From: JAJDAN01 sp046583095
Lineage (GTDB): Bacteria; Myxococcota_A; UBA9160; UBA4427
Direction: 5' to 3'
NCBI GenBank assembly: GCA_046583095.1
Contig: JAYGDB010000023.1
Span: 1 to 9,569, forward strand
Length of the DNA: 9,569 bases
In this document: piece after piece, positions 1 to 6,120 of the stretch
Layout: each line of letters starts with the position of its first letter
Numbering within the stretch: the stretch's first letter is position 1
Position numbers and translations under genes: made by a program
The notes under the pieces: generated by a model
The model's input: only the letters and a program-made list of their open reading frames with translations
The model's database searches: none
What the model was told of the DNA's origin: nothing

Positions 1-528
1 CTGGAGAACTCGCGGCGGCGGAGCGGCACACCCGCGCACGTGCTTTCGGATCTGGCGCTGCTCGAGCTGCTGCAATTCGAGTTGGCCGAGGATGAGTTGG
101 CCCCGGACGCGCAGCGACTGCTGACCGAATCTCTCGAAGCCCTGGAGGCCGGCCTCGCGAAGGCACCCGCGGGCAGCAATGGTTGGGCGCGGCTCGCGTA
201 TGCCCGCTACATGCGCTCGGGGCTCACCGAAGGCGCTCGCGATGCGCTCGAGATGTCGCTCCTCACGGGAGGCATCGACCTTTCGCTGCTCTCGTTTCGG
301 CTCCACCTGATCCTGAGCGAGTGGGACGCACTCGGGCCCGAGTTCCAGCACGCGGCGCGCGGCGAGATCCTGGCGCTCACCCGGCACGGACGCCGGGGCT
401 ACGACGCGCTGGTGGAGATCTACCTGTCGTCGGGCCGCGGCGAAGTCATCGACACGGTGTTAACCGAAGCGCCCACCCAGCAAGCGCGGTTTACCCGCCG
501 GCTCGAGGCCAGGCTCCGAATCGACTGA
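1..528 (+). CDS. TPR-like helical protein, 3' part (5' end outside window)
   Basis: The frame is open from the first base of the window, so the gene starts upstream; the GTG at 40 is probably internal. About 175 residues are visible, ending at a TGA at 526-528. They are almost entirely predicted helix, rich in Ala, Leu, Glu and Arg, with recurring patterns such as WARLAYARYMRSG and ALEMSLLTGG followed by RLHLILSEWDALGPE. That is the look of tetratricopeptide-like helical repeats. From memory, similar short helical proteins occur beside O-antigen ligase and exopolysaccharide genes in Proteobacteria, which would fit the ligase at 4207-5481, but this is a resemblance and not an identification. 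No catalytic motif is visible. A short hairpin lies just after the stop. I am sure it is coding and unsure of its function. Confidence 0.75.
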   Translation: MENSRRRSGTPAHVLSDLALLELLQFELAEDELAPDAQRLLTESLEALEAGLAKAPAGSNGWARLAYARYMRSGLTEGARDALEMSLLTGGIDLSLLSFRLHLILSEWDALGPEFQHAARGEILALTRHGRRGYDALVEIYLSSGRGEVIDTVLTEAPTQQARFTRRLEARLRID

Positions 529-754
529 GAGGCAGCCGGCTCGGGTCGGCTGGTTCTTGCGGGAGCGGTCCAGCTGGAGGCCCCGTCTGAGCGGTGGAGC
601 CCGCGCCGCAGAAGCGCTTTTTCTACCTACACAGAATATCGCGTTGCGGTCAGTGCAGACTCGCGGATTGGCTACACAGTCCTCGGTCTCAGACTCCTCC
701 ACCCCCTCCAGACGAAGCCGGACGCGGATCGGCAGCAGGATGCCTCAGAGGTCT
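529..754 (+). promoter_or_regulatory. Intergenic region upstream of the TetR-family gene
   Basis: This stretch should hold the promoter of the regulator gene. The most AT-rich part lies around 618-640. The octamer CTACACAG occurs twice in direct orientation, at 627-634 and 672-679, 45 bases apart start to start, and could be a binding site. No convincing -35/-10 pair was found. The regulator frame stays open through part of this region (from 557), but that stretch reads as Arg/Ser-rich low-complexity sequence and is unlikely to be translated. Confidence 0.3.
533..552 (+). terminator. Possible terminator hairpin after the helical protein gene
   Basis: CAGCCG at 533-538 and CGGCTG at 547-552 form a perfect 6-bp inverted repeat with an 8-nt loop, five bases after the stop codon. 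The following bases, GTTCTTGC, are only mildly T-rich, so this would be a weak intrinsic terminator at best. The position is right; the missing T tract keeps confidence low. Confidence 0.3.
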
Positions 755-1420
755 ATGTCCGACGAGAACGCAGACAAGCATCGGGGTCGCCCGGCCACCT
801 TGAGCCGCGCGAGCATCCTCGAAATTGCCGCGGAGATCCCGCTGGAAGAATTCAGCCTGCGCGGGGTCGCGGAGCGTCTGGGCGTCTCGCCGCAGTCTAT
901 TTACTACTACTTCGACAGCAAGAACGCGCTGCTCGGTGCGCTCGCAGAGGAGAGCATCGCGCTGCTTCCCAACGTGGAGGCGCACGACTGGCAGAGCTAC
1001 TTGCGGCAGAGTCTGCTCGGCTACCGCAGCTGGCTGTTGCGTTCCGGGAGCCCAGCCCTGGTGCCGGAAATCAACTCGAGCTGGGCGCGCTTCAACGACG
1101 AGACGAGCGAAGCCATCTTGATCCGCATGGAGGCCTTCGTCGACTTCTTCGTACGAGCGGGCTTCACTCCCCTCCAGGCGGTCGAGGTGTGGAACCTCGG
1201 GACGACCCTCGTGACGCGCTCGCTCATCACCCGGCTCGGCGATCAGGAGGTCGAGCACCACTGGCGTGCGCTGCAAGGCGACGTCGAGAGCATGGGGGGG
1301 GAGCGCTTCCCGATGCTGAGCGGGGTGCTGTCCGAAAAGCCGCCTCCGGTGGAAGAGATGTTCGAGCGTATCGTGGAGATCGCAGTCGAGGGCGTCGCCG
1401 CCGTCTACGGAGTCGAGTGA
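755..1420 (+). CDS. TetR/AcrR-family transcriptional regulator
   Basis: This encodes a one-component regulator of 221 aa from the ATG at 755. After a basic leader (RGRP), residues about 18-62 form the TetR DNA-binding domain. Its helix-turn-helix reads FSLRGVAERLGVSPQSIYYY, followed by FDSKNALL, the family's conserved end of helix 4. The remaining residues, about 65-221, are a helical ligand/dimerisation domain too variable to predict the effector; it has several Trp residues and the motif WNLGTTLVTRSLITRLGD. The start is uncertain. ATG 755 has AGAGG only three bases upstream, and an in-frame ATG at 740 (five residues longer) has GCAGG almost touching it. The downstream neighbour is on the same strand but 245 bp away, so co-transcription is doubtful; the regulator may act on itself or on a gene outside the window. 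The family call is firm; the target is unknown. Confidence 0.93.
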   Translation: MSDENADKHRGRPATLSRASILEIAAEIPLEEFSLRGVAERLGVSPQSIYYYFDSKNALLGALAEESIALLPNVEAHDWQSYLRQSLLGYRSWLLRSGSPALVPEINSSWARFNDETSEAILIRMEAFVDFFVRAGFTPLQAVEVWNLGTTLVTRSLITRLGDQEVEHHWRALQGDVESMGGERFPMLSGVLSEKPPPVEEMFERIVEIAVEGVAAVYGVE

Positions 1421-1665
1421 CCTCGAAGCGGGGACGCTCTTGCCTTCGCGTCTTGGCTCCCGCGGGAAGGTGCTCCGGGCTCTGCCACTCGAAACTGTAG
1501 AGGCGAGACTGTCCCTGCTTGCTTAGCGCTTCGTGGCTTCTCCACATATGAGTTCAAGGAATCGGATTCAGCTCTTTTTAGTGTCACGTCTGGTCATTGC
1601 GGGTCTTACAATGGGGCAGCCTCTTTCGGATCGGCAGAAGGAAACTTTCTGACCGGGAGCCTCCC
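1421..1665 (+). promoter_or_regulatory. Intergenic leader of the dockerin protein gene, with possible -10
   Basis: The sequence becomes clearly more AT-rich from about 1541 to 1612 than its surroundings. TACAAT at 1607-1612 matches five of six bases of a sigma-70 -10 box, but no good -35 hexamer lies 16-18 bp upstream, so it would need an activator or is not a promoter. GGGAG at 1655-1659 is a good ribosome binding site six bases before the ATG at 1666. It decides that start over the longer frame that opens at a TTG at 1597. A 34-codon open frame (ATG 1548, TGA 1650-1652) lies inside this leader without its own ribosome binding site. A CCCGCGGG palindrome near 1459-1466 has no T tract and is not called a terminator. 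Confidence 0.3.
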
Positions 1666-4233
1666 ATGCTGAAGCATCTGTCGGTTCTGGCCTGTGTTGC
1701 GTTGCTCGTCACGTGGGTTCTGCTGGAAGCCCCGCCCTTGCAGCGCACGGAAACGCAGGGGAGTGCCACGACTGAGGAGCGGGCGCCCGCGCAGATCGAC
1801 TGTGCGGCGCCGGGAGCGTTGGCTCGCACGGCGAACTGCGCACCTGCCATTGAGAATCTGACCGACGCCAGTGGCTACACGGGTTCGCCGAGTCCCAGTG
1901 GCAGCTTCGATCCGCGCGAGAACGTCGCCGAGTGGAAGCAGGCGACCAGCGACTCGCGCGGTCGGGTGCAGGGCGGGTCGTTCCGCGACTCCCGGGAGGA
2001 ACTCGCGGCGCCGAAGGCGGGCAACCCCGCGGTGGGGCAGGTCGACTTCCAGCGGAGCCCGGCGATCAGCCACACGCGCGGTCGGGTGCGCGGCGAGTCA
2101 TCCACCCACTCTCCGGACGAGCGCGGTGTGTCGAAGCGGCGGAACACTCGGGTGACCGAGGTCGACCCGGGGCCGGACGAGGCGATCCCCGACTCCCCCG
2201 GCTCCCCGGACGAACTGGCGTTGTTGCCGGCGGCTGACACTCCGGTCCAGGAGGTCGACCCGGGTGGGATTGGCGCTGCGAAGATGGTCGCCGCTCCGGA
2301 GGATTACGGAATCGAGGCGATCTCCGGCATTCTTCCGCTGGATCATCAGCTGGGCGACTACGTCACCGGTGCGGACGGCTCGGGCGACTGGAGCGGTGTG
2401 GGCTACGGCTCGCAGACACCGAGCGGGATCTACCTGGCCGCGGCGAACCAACTGGCCGATGCGTTGGTCGGGGCGCCACGCGATGGCTCCTGGGTGAGCG
2501 AGTCGGGCAACCAGGGCGGTGCATGGGATGGCAACGGAATCATCTGGGATCTGAGCCTTCGCTCGGAGTTCGTGGATGTATTCCCGTTCACCGACGAGGC
2601 AGGTGCGGCTGCCGGGGTGTTCCTTTCGGCGACGGGCTTCCGGGTGTGGGGTTCGAACGACCTCTCGACATGGGAAGAAGCCGATCTGGACACGGTCTGG
2701 GAGCAGGGGTACCGCGCGGACGCGGTGTACGACGACTACACGTCGGGTTGGTCGTGGCCCTCGGCATACCGTTATGTGGGGATCGTGGCGGGCAATCCGC
2801 AAACGGCCACGCTGGCACCGGAGGCGAAGATCGATGCGGTGGCTGTTCCGCTGAATCTGGTGCCGGTGAATGATTTCGAACTCGATGCGAGCACGAACGT
2901 CCCGTACAACCTGTTCGGGAGTGTGACGTCGGCGATTTCGAACACGCAGTCGATCGAGATCCCGGTGGATGCTGCGAACGTATTGTTGGGTCGCACGGAG
3001 CCGTTCCAGATCGTGTTGAGCCTGAGCGGGGGTCTCTTGGCGGCACCGTTGCCGAAGGTGGGGCCTTCGGGTTCGGGAGCGGATGTCGAGTTGGGCACCG
3101 CATTCGGAGCGGAGACGGCTTCGGAATGGACGATCGAGCACACGGGGGGCGACGTCGGCGGGACGGAGTTGTTCTTCACGGTGAGTCCGGCGCCGGCCTC
3201 GCTGCCGGTCGTAGAGGGGACGGCATTCCAGTTGGCGTCGCAGTCGATTCGCGTGGAGGCATTGGACACCTGGCTCGCCGAGCCGGGTCGTGGGCTTCGG
3301 CTGAATATCGAATACGAGCAGGTGTTGAGCCGTCTTCCGCTGGACTACTTCGGCACGGTGAAGGTCCTGCAGACGGTGTCGGGGGTGCAGACGCAGGGGA
3401 GTCACAGCGTGACGGACGTTGCGGGGAACGCGGGCCCGGTGGGGCGCTTGTTCTATGCCTCGAACCCGATCCGGGTGACGCCCGAGGCGGCGTGTTCGGG
3501 TTTCCCGGATGGGATGGGTTTCCTCCCGAGCCGCAACTGCGATGCCTCGGACAACTTCCAGCTGGATGTGCAGGAGGACCGGATCCGAATGGTGGTGGAG
3601 GGTACGGGGCTCGGGGACTTCCTGGGGCAACCGGGGAGCGGCATCTCGGTCCACCGGGACGGGATCTGCGATCCGAGTACCGAGTTGGCATTCACGGACG
3701 AGATGATCCCGGTGGCGTACTCGACGCAGGCGTTGCTGGACTTTCCGGTACAGGATGCGTTGGAGACGGAGTTCATCGTTTGTCTGGAGAGCGGCGATCT
3801 GACGATGCTTCCCCCGCAGGAGATCGGGATTGCTTCCTACGTGGACTTCGGTTCGATCCTGCTGCTTCCGAGCGAGGTGGCGACGGCGCGGTTCAGCATC
3901 ATTCCGCGTTGCTTTGGGGATCTGAACGGGGACTACCGGGTGAACAACGCGGATGCATTGCTGTTACGGGGTTGTTTCCCGTGTTCGGGTCCGGATTGTG
4001 ATCACCTCTGCGATTACAACTTCGACGGCCTGGTGAACAACACGGACGTGCTGGCGTTCCGTTCGAATTTCGGCGCCACCTGCGAAGAACCACCGGATTC
4101 GAGCTATCCGTACCTGGCGGGGCACCTGATGTTGTTCGGGGCCCCGGCGCCGGCAATCGTGATGGCTTCGGTGTCGGTGTCGTCCCTGTTGATCCTGCTG
4201 CAGCTGCTACCCGCGCGTTTGCGACGGCGCTGA
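1666..4233 (+). CDS. Large exported protein with C-terminal type I dockerin and membrane tail
   Basis: The product is 855 aa. Residues 1-22 are a signal peptide or anchor (MLKHLS then a Val/Leu-rich core). Residues 93-201 hold two full and one shortened copy of a 40-residue, charged, Pro/Gly-rich repeat, probably an extended linker. Residues about 213-395 look like a discoidin-type beta domain common in surface proteins (FRVWGSNDLSTWEEADLDTV, then YRYVGIVAGN and KIDAVAVP). Residues about 396-745 are beta-rich and unrecognised. Residues 750-803 are a dockerin: loop 1 is DLNGDYRVNNAD (D752, N754, D756, N760, D763) and loop 2 is DYNFDGLVNNTD (D783, N785, D787, N791, D794), matching the calcium ligand spacing of type I dockerins. 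Six cysteines (749, 770, 773, 778, 782, 806) surround or separate the loops. The protein ends in GAPAPA, a hydrophobic helix and LRRR, like a sorting tail, though not canonical PEP-CTERM. Leucine TTG and other G-ending codons seem commoner than in the neighbours (by eye). It is likely a cell-surface or secreted protein that binds a cohesin; no enzyme motif was seen. Confidence 0.93.
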   Translation: MLKHLSVLACVALLVTWVLLEAPPLQRTETQGSATTEERAPAQIDCAAPGALARTANCAPAIENLTDASGYTGSPSPSGSFDPRENVAEWKQATSDSRGRVQGGSFRDSREELAAPKAGNPAVGQVDFQRSPAISHTRGRVRGESSTHSPDERGVSKRRNTRVTEVDPGPDEAIPDSPGSPDELALLPAADTPVQEVDPGGIGAAKMVAAPEDYGIEAISGILPLDHQLGDYVTGADGSGDWSGVGYGSQTPSGIYLAAANQLADALVGAPRDGSWVSESGNQGGAWDGNGIIWDLSLRSEFVDVFPFTDEAGAAAGVFLSATGFRVWGSNDLSTWEEADLDTVWEQGYRADAVYDDYTSGWSWPSAYRYVGIVAGNPQTATLAPEAKIDAVAVPLNLVPVNDFELDASTNVPYNLFGSVTSAISNTQSIEIPVDAANVLLGRTEPFQIVLSLSGGLLAAPLPKVGPSGSGADVELGTAFGAETASEWTIEHTGGDVGGTELFFTVSPAPASLPVVEGTAFQLASQSIRVEALDTWLAEPGRGLRLNIEYEQVLSRLPLDYFGTVKVLQTVSGVQTQGSHSVTDVAGNAGPVGRLFYASNPIRVTPEAACSGFPDGMGFLPSRNCDASDNFQLDVQEDRIRMVVEGTGLGDFLGQPGSGISVHRDGICDPSTELAFTDEMIPVAYSTQALLDFPVQDALETEFIVCLESGDLTMLPPQEIGIASYVDFGSILLLPSEVATARFSIIPRCFGDLNGDYRVNNADALLLRGCFPCSGPDCDHLCDYNFDGLVNNTDVLAFRSNFGATCEEPPDSSYPYLAGHLMLFGAPAPAIVMASVSVSSLLILLQLLPARLRRR
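1942..2268 (+). repeat. Degenerate 120-bp (40-residue) tandem repeat inside the dockerin protein gene
   Basis: Unit 1 spans 1942-2061 and unit 2 spans 2062-2181, with an exact 120-bp period. Both contain CGCGCGGTCGGGTGC at the same phase, giving RGRV, and both end in a VD dipeptide context (VGQVD, VTEVDPG). Unit 3 spans 2182-2268 and lacks about 11 residues, but it keeps the AI..S start, SPDE and VQEVDPG. Protein similarity outlasts DNA similarity, so the duplication is old and in-frame. The unit is Arg/Glu/Asp/Pro-rich and predicted to be disordered. Confidence 0.75.
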
Positions 4234-5481
4234 GAGTCGGGGCAGGCAGGCGGAGAGCGCGACCAGCAACACGAAGACGATCCACACCCAGTCCTTCAGG
4301 AAGGTGAGGTCGAGGGCGCCCATCACGAGAAACGCGCCCCAGGATGCGGCCAGTGCCGCGGCAAGGTTGCGCGAGAGGGGCGTGAACGCCTTACGCCACG
4401 CGGAGACGACGCGGCGCAGCGATAGCGCAACCAGCCCGAGGAAACTCCCCAGCCCGAGCAGGCCTCGCTCGGCCAGGGCCTCTAGGTAGAGGCTGTGGAC
4501 CCAGGGGATGTAGCCGCGCTCGGGAACGTAGCCACTGGGCAGATCGGCCTGTACGACGAACGAAGGGTAGAGCCGGTCGAAGAGAAAGGGCCCCGTGCCG
4601 AGGAGAGGGGCCTCCCGAAACATTTCGACCGCCGAGAGCCAGAGTCCGATGCGTCCGTCGCGCTGGAGTACCGCCGGGTCGAGCAGGCGAGACACGGCGC
4701 TCTGCGGATCGAGGATTGCGACGAGGCCTGCGGCAACCACGGCAAGTACCGCAAGTGCGAGCCAGGCGCGCCGGTTCTTCGACGCGAAAAGCAAGACGCC
4801 GATGACGACGGCGAGGCCGAGCAGCGCGTTGCGGCTCCGGCTCAGGCCCACCGTGACTACGCCAAACGCAATCGCCAGGCCCGCCGCGGGTCCATGCCAG
4901 CGTCTCCTTCCTTCGGCGACGGCCAGCGCCGCGAGTGGGAGGAGGATCGGGATCATGGCCAGGTCGTTCGGGTGCGGCAGGCCGCCCCGGACACGCTCGG
5001 CGTACAGGGCCTGGCCGGAGATCAAGGTTTCCCCGGTGAAGGCCTGATAGGCGCCGTTGATGCCGAGCACTCCGATCACGGTCAGCAGCACGAAGGAGAG
5101 GCGACGCAGTGACGCCCAGGAACCGACGGCGACCTGGATCGCCAGAAAGAAGAGCAGGGCGATCGGCAGGAAGTAGGCGCGCCCGGCACTCAGGGCTCGC
5201 TGTTCCGAGGCGAAGATCGAGACCGCAAACGAAGCGAAGAACAACAGTGTCGGGGCGAGCAATTCGAAACGCGGCACGGCCCCCGGTCGTCTGAAGCCGG
5301 CCCACCCAACGAGCAGTAGCCCGCCCAGGATGGCCGCGAGCGGCACTGCCTGAAACAGCGTCGGCAGGTGCGGGCCGAAGGGGAACTGGACGAGGTAGCC
5401 CAGGATTCCGGCCTCGACACAGCTTCGAGCGCGCTGCTCGAGGCGGCCTGCCTCTACTCGAATGTCGGGTGTGTCGTCCAC
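4207..5481 (-). CDS. O-antigen ligase / Wzy-type polysaccharide ligase or polymerase
   Basis: The product is a 424-aa polytopic inner-membrane protein with about ten to twelve hydrophobic segments. It carries the sequence marks of the O-antigen ligase family (Wzy_C): RGGLPHPNDLA at 165-175, SRSRNALLG at 214-222, then after TM segments a large periplasmic loop beginning WLSAVEMFREAPLLGTGPFLF (W281) and ending WVHSLYLEALAERGLLGLG (H329). Family members join or polymerise lipid-linked glycans on the periplasmic side; the sequence does not separate ligase from polymerase. The start used is a GTG at 5481 with a weak GGGGA upstream, so it may lie slightly elsewhere. Its 5' end follows the PEP-CTERM gene by 45 bp on the same strand, suggesting one transcript. 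Its 3' end overlaps the convergent dockerin gene by 27 bp. The context points to envelope or extracellular polysaccharide made alongside exosortase-sorted proteins. Confidence 0.9.
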   Translation of the reverse strand: MDDTPDIRVEAGRLEQRARSCVEAGILGYLVQFPFGPHLPTLFQAVPLAAILGGLLLVGWAGFRRPGAVPRFELLAPTLLFFASFAVSIFASEQRALSAGRAYFLPIALLFFLAIQVAVGSWASLRRLSFVLLTVIGVLGINGAYQAFTGETLISGQALYAERVRGGLPHPNDLAMIPILLPLAALAVAEGRRRWHGPAAGLAIAFGVVTVGLSRSRNALLGLAVVIGVLLFASKNRRAWLALAVLAVVAAGLVAILDPQSAVSRLLDPAVLQRDGRIGLWLSAVEMFREAPLLGTGPFLFDRLYPSFVVQADLPSGYVPERGYIPWVHSLYLEALAERGLLGLGSFLGLVALSLRRVVSAWRKAFTPLSRNLAAALAASWGAFLVMGALDLTFLKDWVWIVFVLLVALSACLPRLSAPSQTRG

Positions 5482-5526
5482 GATCTGGCCGGTCCCCGGA
5501 GGCCGTCGGGCCCCGCGGAGAGGAGT

Positions 5527-6120
5527 CTACTGGCGTCGGGACCTCGAGAGTACGAGCAAGCCCATCAGGAAGAGTGCCGAGGTGCTCGGTTCCGGCACGG
5601 AGACGGAGATGCTGCCGGCTCCAAAGAAACTCGCGCTCGTGTCGAGGGTTGCGGTGTCGAACAGAACGTTGTCGCCGATTCCCGTGAAGTAGCCGAGCGT
5701 GAGGTCGTGAACGCCCGGGGACAGGCCCTGGAAGTCGATCGTTGCGACCAGGATGTCGTCACCCGACGGCCCGCTCGCCAGGAAGAAGCGGTTGGATGTC
5801 ATCCCTACGCGGCCCATGGTGTTGAGGGAGGCATCGAAGCCGGTCGATTGCCAGAGCGGCCCGAGCGCCAGATTGCTCGGCGAGAGGCCGAGGGAATCGA
5901 ATGTGAGATCGAACCCGAAACCGAACATTCCATTCGAATCGGTCCCGGCTGGGATCCCAGAGGCCAGGACGGAGACGGTGACACTTTCTCCCAGTCCGAT
6001 GTTTGCGTTGGCACCACCGCCCTCGATGTTCAGGTGCATCATGGGGACTGCGAGAGCCTGGGGGACGGCAAGCAGGAGGATGAAGTTCAGCGTTGCAGCT
6101 TGAACGACTTGCTTGATCAT
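5527..6120 (-). CDS. PEP-CTERM protein with cohesin-like domain
   Basis: The product is a 197-aa exported protein. Residues 1-24 are a signal peptide (MIKQVVQ, hydrophobic core, ALA cleavage site). Residues about 25-170 are a compact beta-rich domain resembling the cohesin domains often seen in PEP-CTERM proteins. LGESVTVSVLASGIP resembles the N-terminal strand region, MFGFGFDLTFDSLGLSPSNL resembles the signature of an averaged 'fDl.yDp..L' strand pair, and ILVATIDFQGLSPGVHDLTL resembles the late strands. Residues 174-197 are a canonical sorting tail: VPEP at 175-178, a hydrophobic helix, and an end in RSRRQ. An exosortase (not in this window) is expected to cleave here and transfer the protein to the envelope or outside. 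ATG 6120 is chosen because it starts the signal peptide and has GGAG ten bases upstream; the frame extends to 6453 but encodes nothing signal-like. The ligase gene follows 45 bp downstream. The PEP-CTERM call is firm; the cohesin call is by pattern only. Confidence 0.92.
   Translation of the reverse strand: MIKQVVQAATLNFILLLAVPQALAVPMMHLNIEGGGANANIGLGESVTVSVLASGIPAGTDSNGMFGFGFDLTFDSLGLSPSNLALGPLWQSTGFDASLNTMGRVGMTSNRFFLASGPSGDDILVATIDFQGLSPGVHDLTLGYFTGIGDNVLFDTATLDTSASFFGAGSISVSVPEPSTSALFLMGLLVLSRSRRQ

Noticed and set aside
557..754. 66-codon N-terminal extension of the TetR regulator
   Set aside because: It is Ser/Arg/Pro-rich without structure. TetR proteins normally begin shortly before the DNA-binding domain, and ATGs at 740 and 755 lie there.
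1597..1665. TTG-initiated N-terminal extension of the dockerin protein
   Set aside because: It would put 23 charged residues before the signal peptide. The ATG at 1666 has a good ribosome binding site and starts the signal peptide directly.
2098..3654. 518-codon open frame on the minus strand, antisense to the dockerin gene
   Set aside because: It is extremely Arg- and His-rich with no domain pattern, and lies wholly antisense to a gene with clear motifs; long shadow frames are expected at this GC content.
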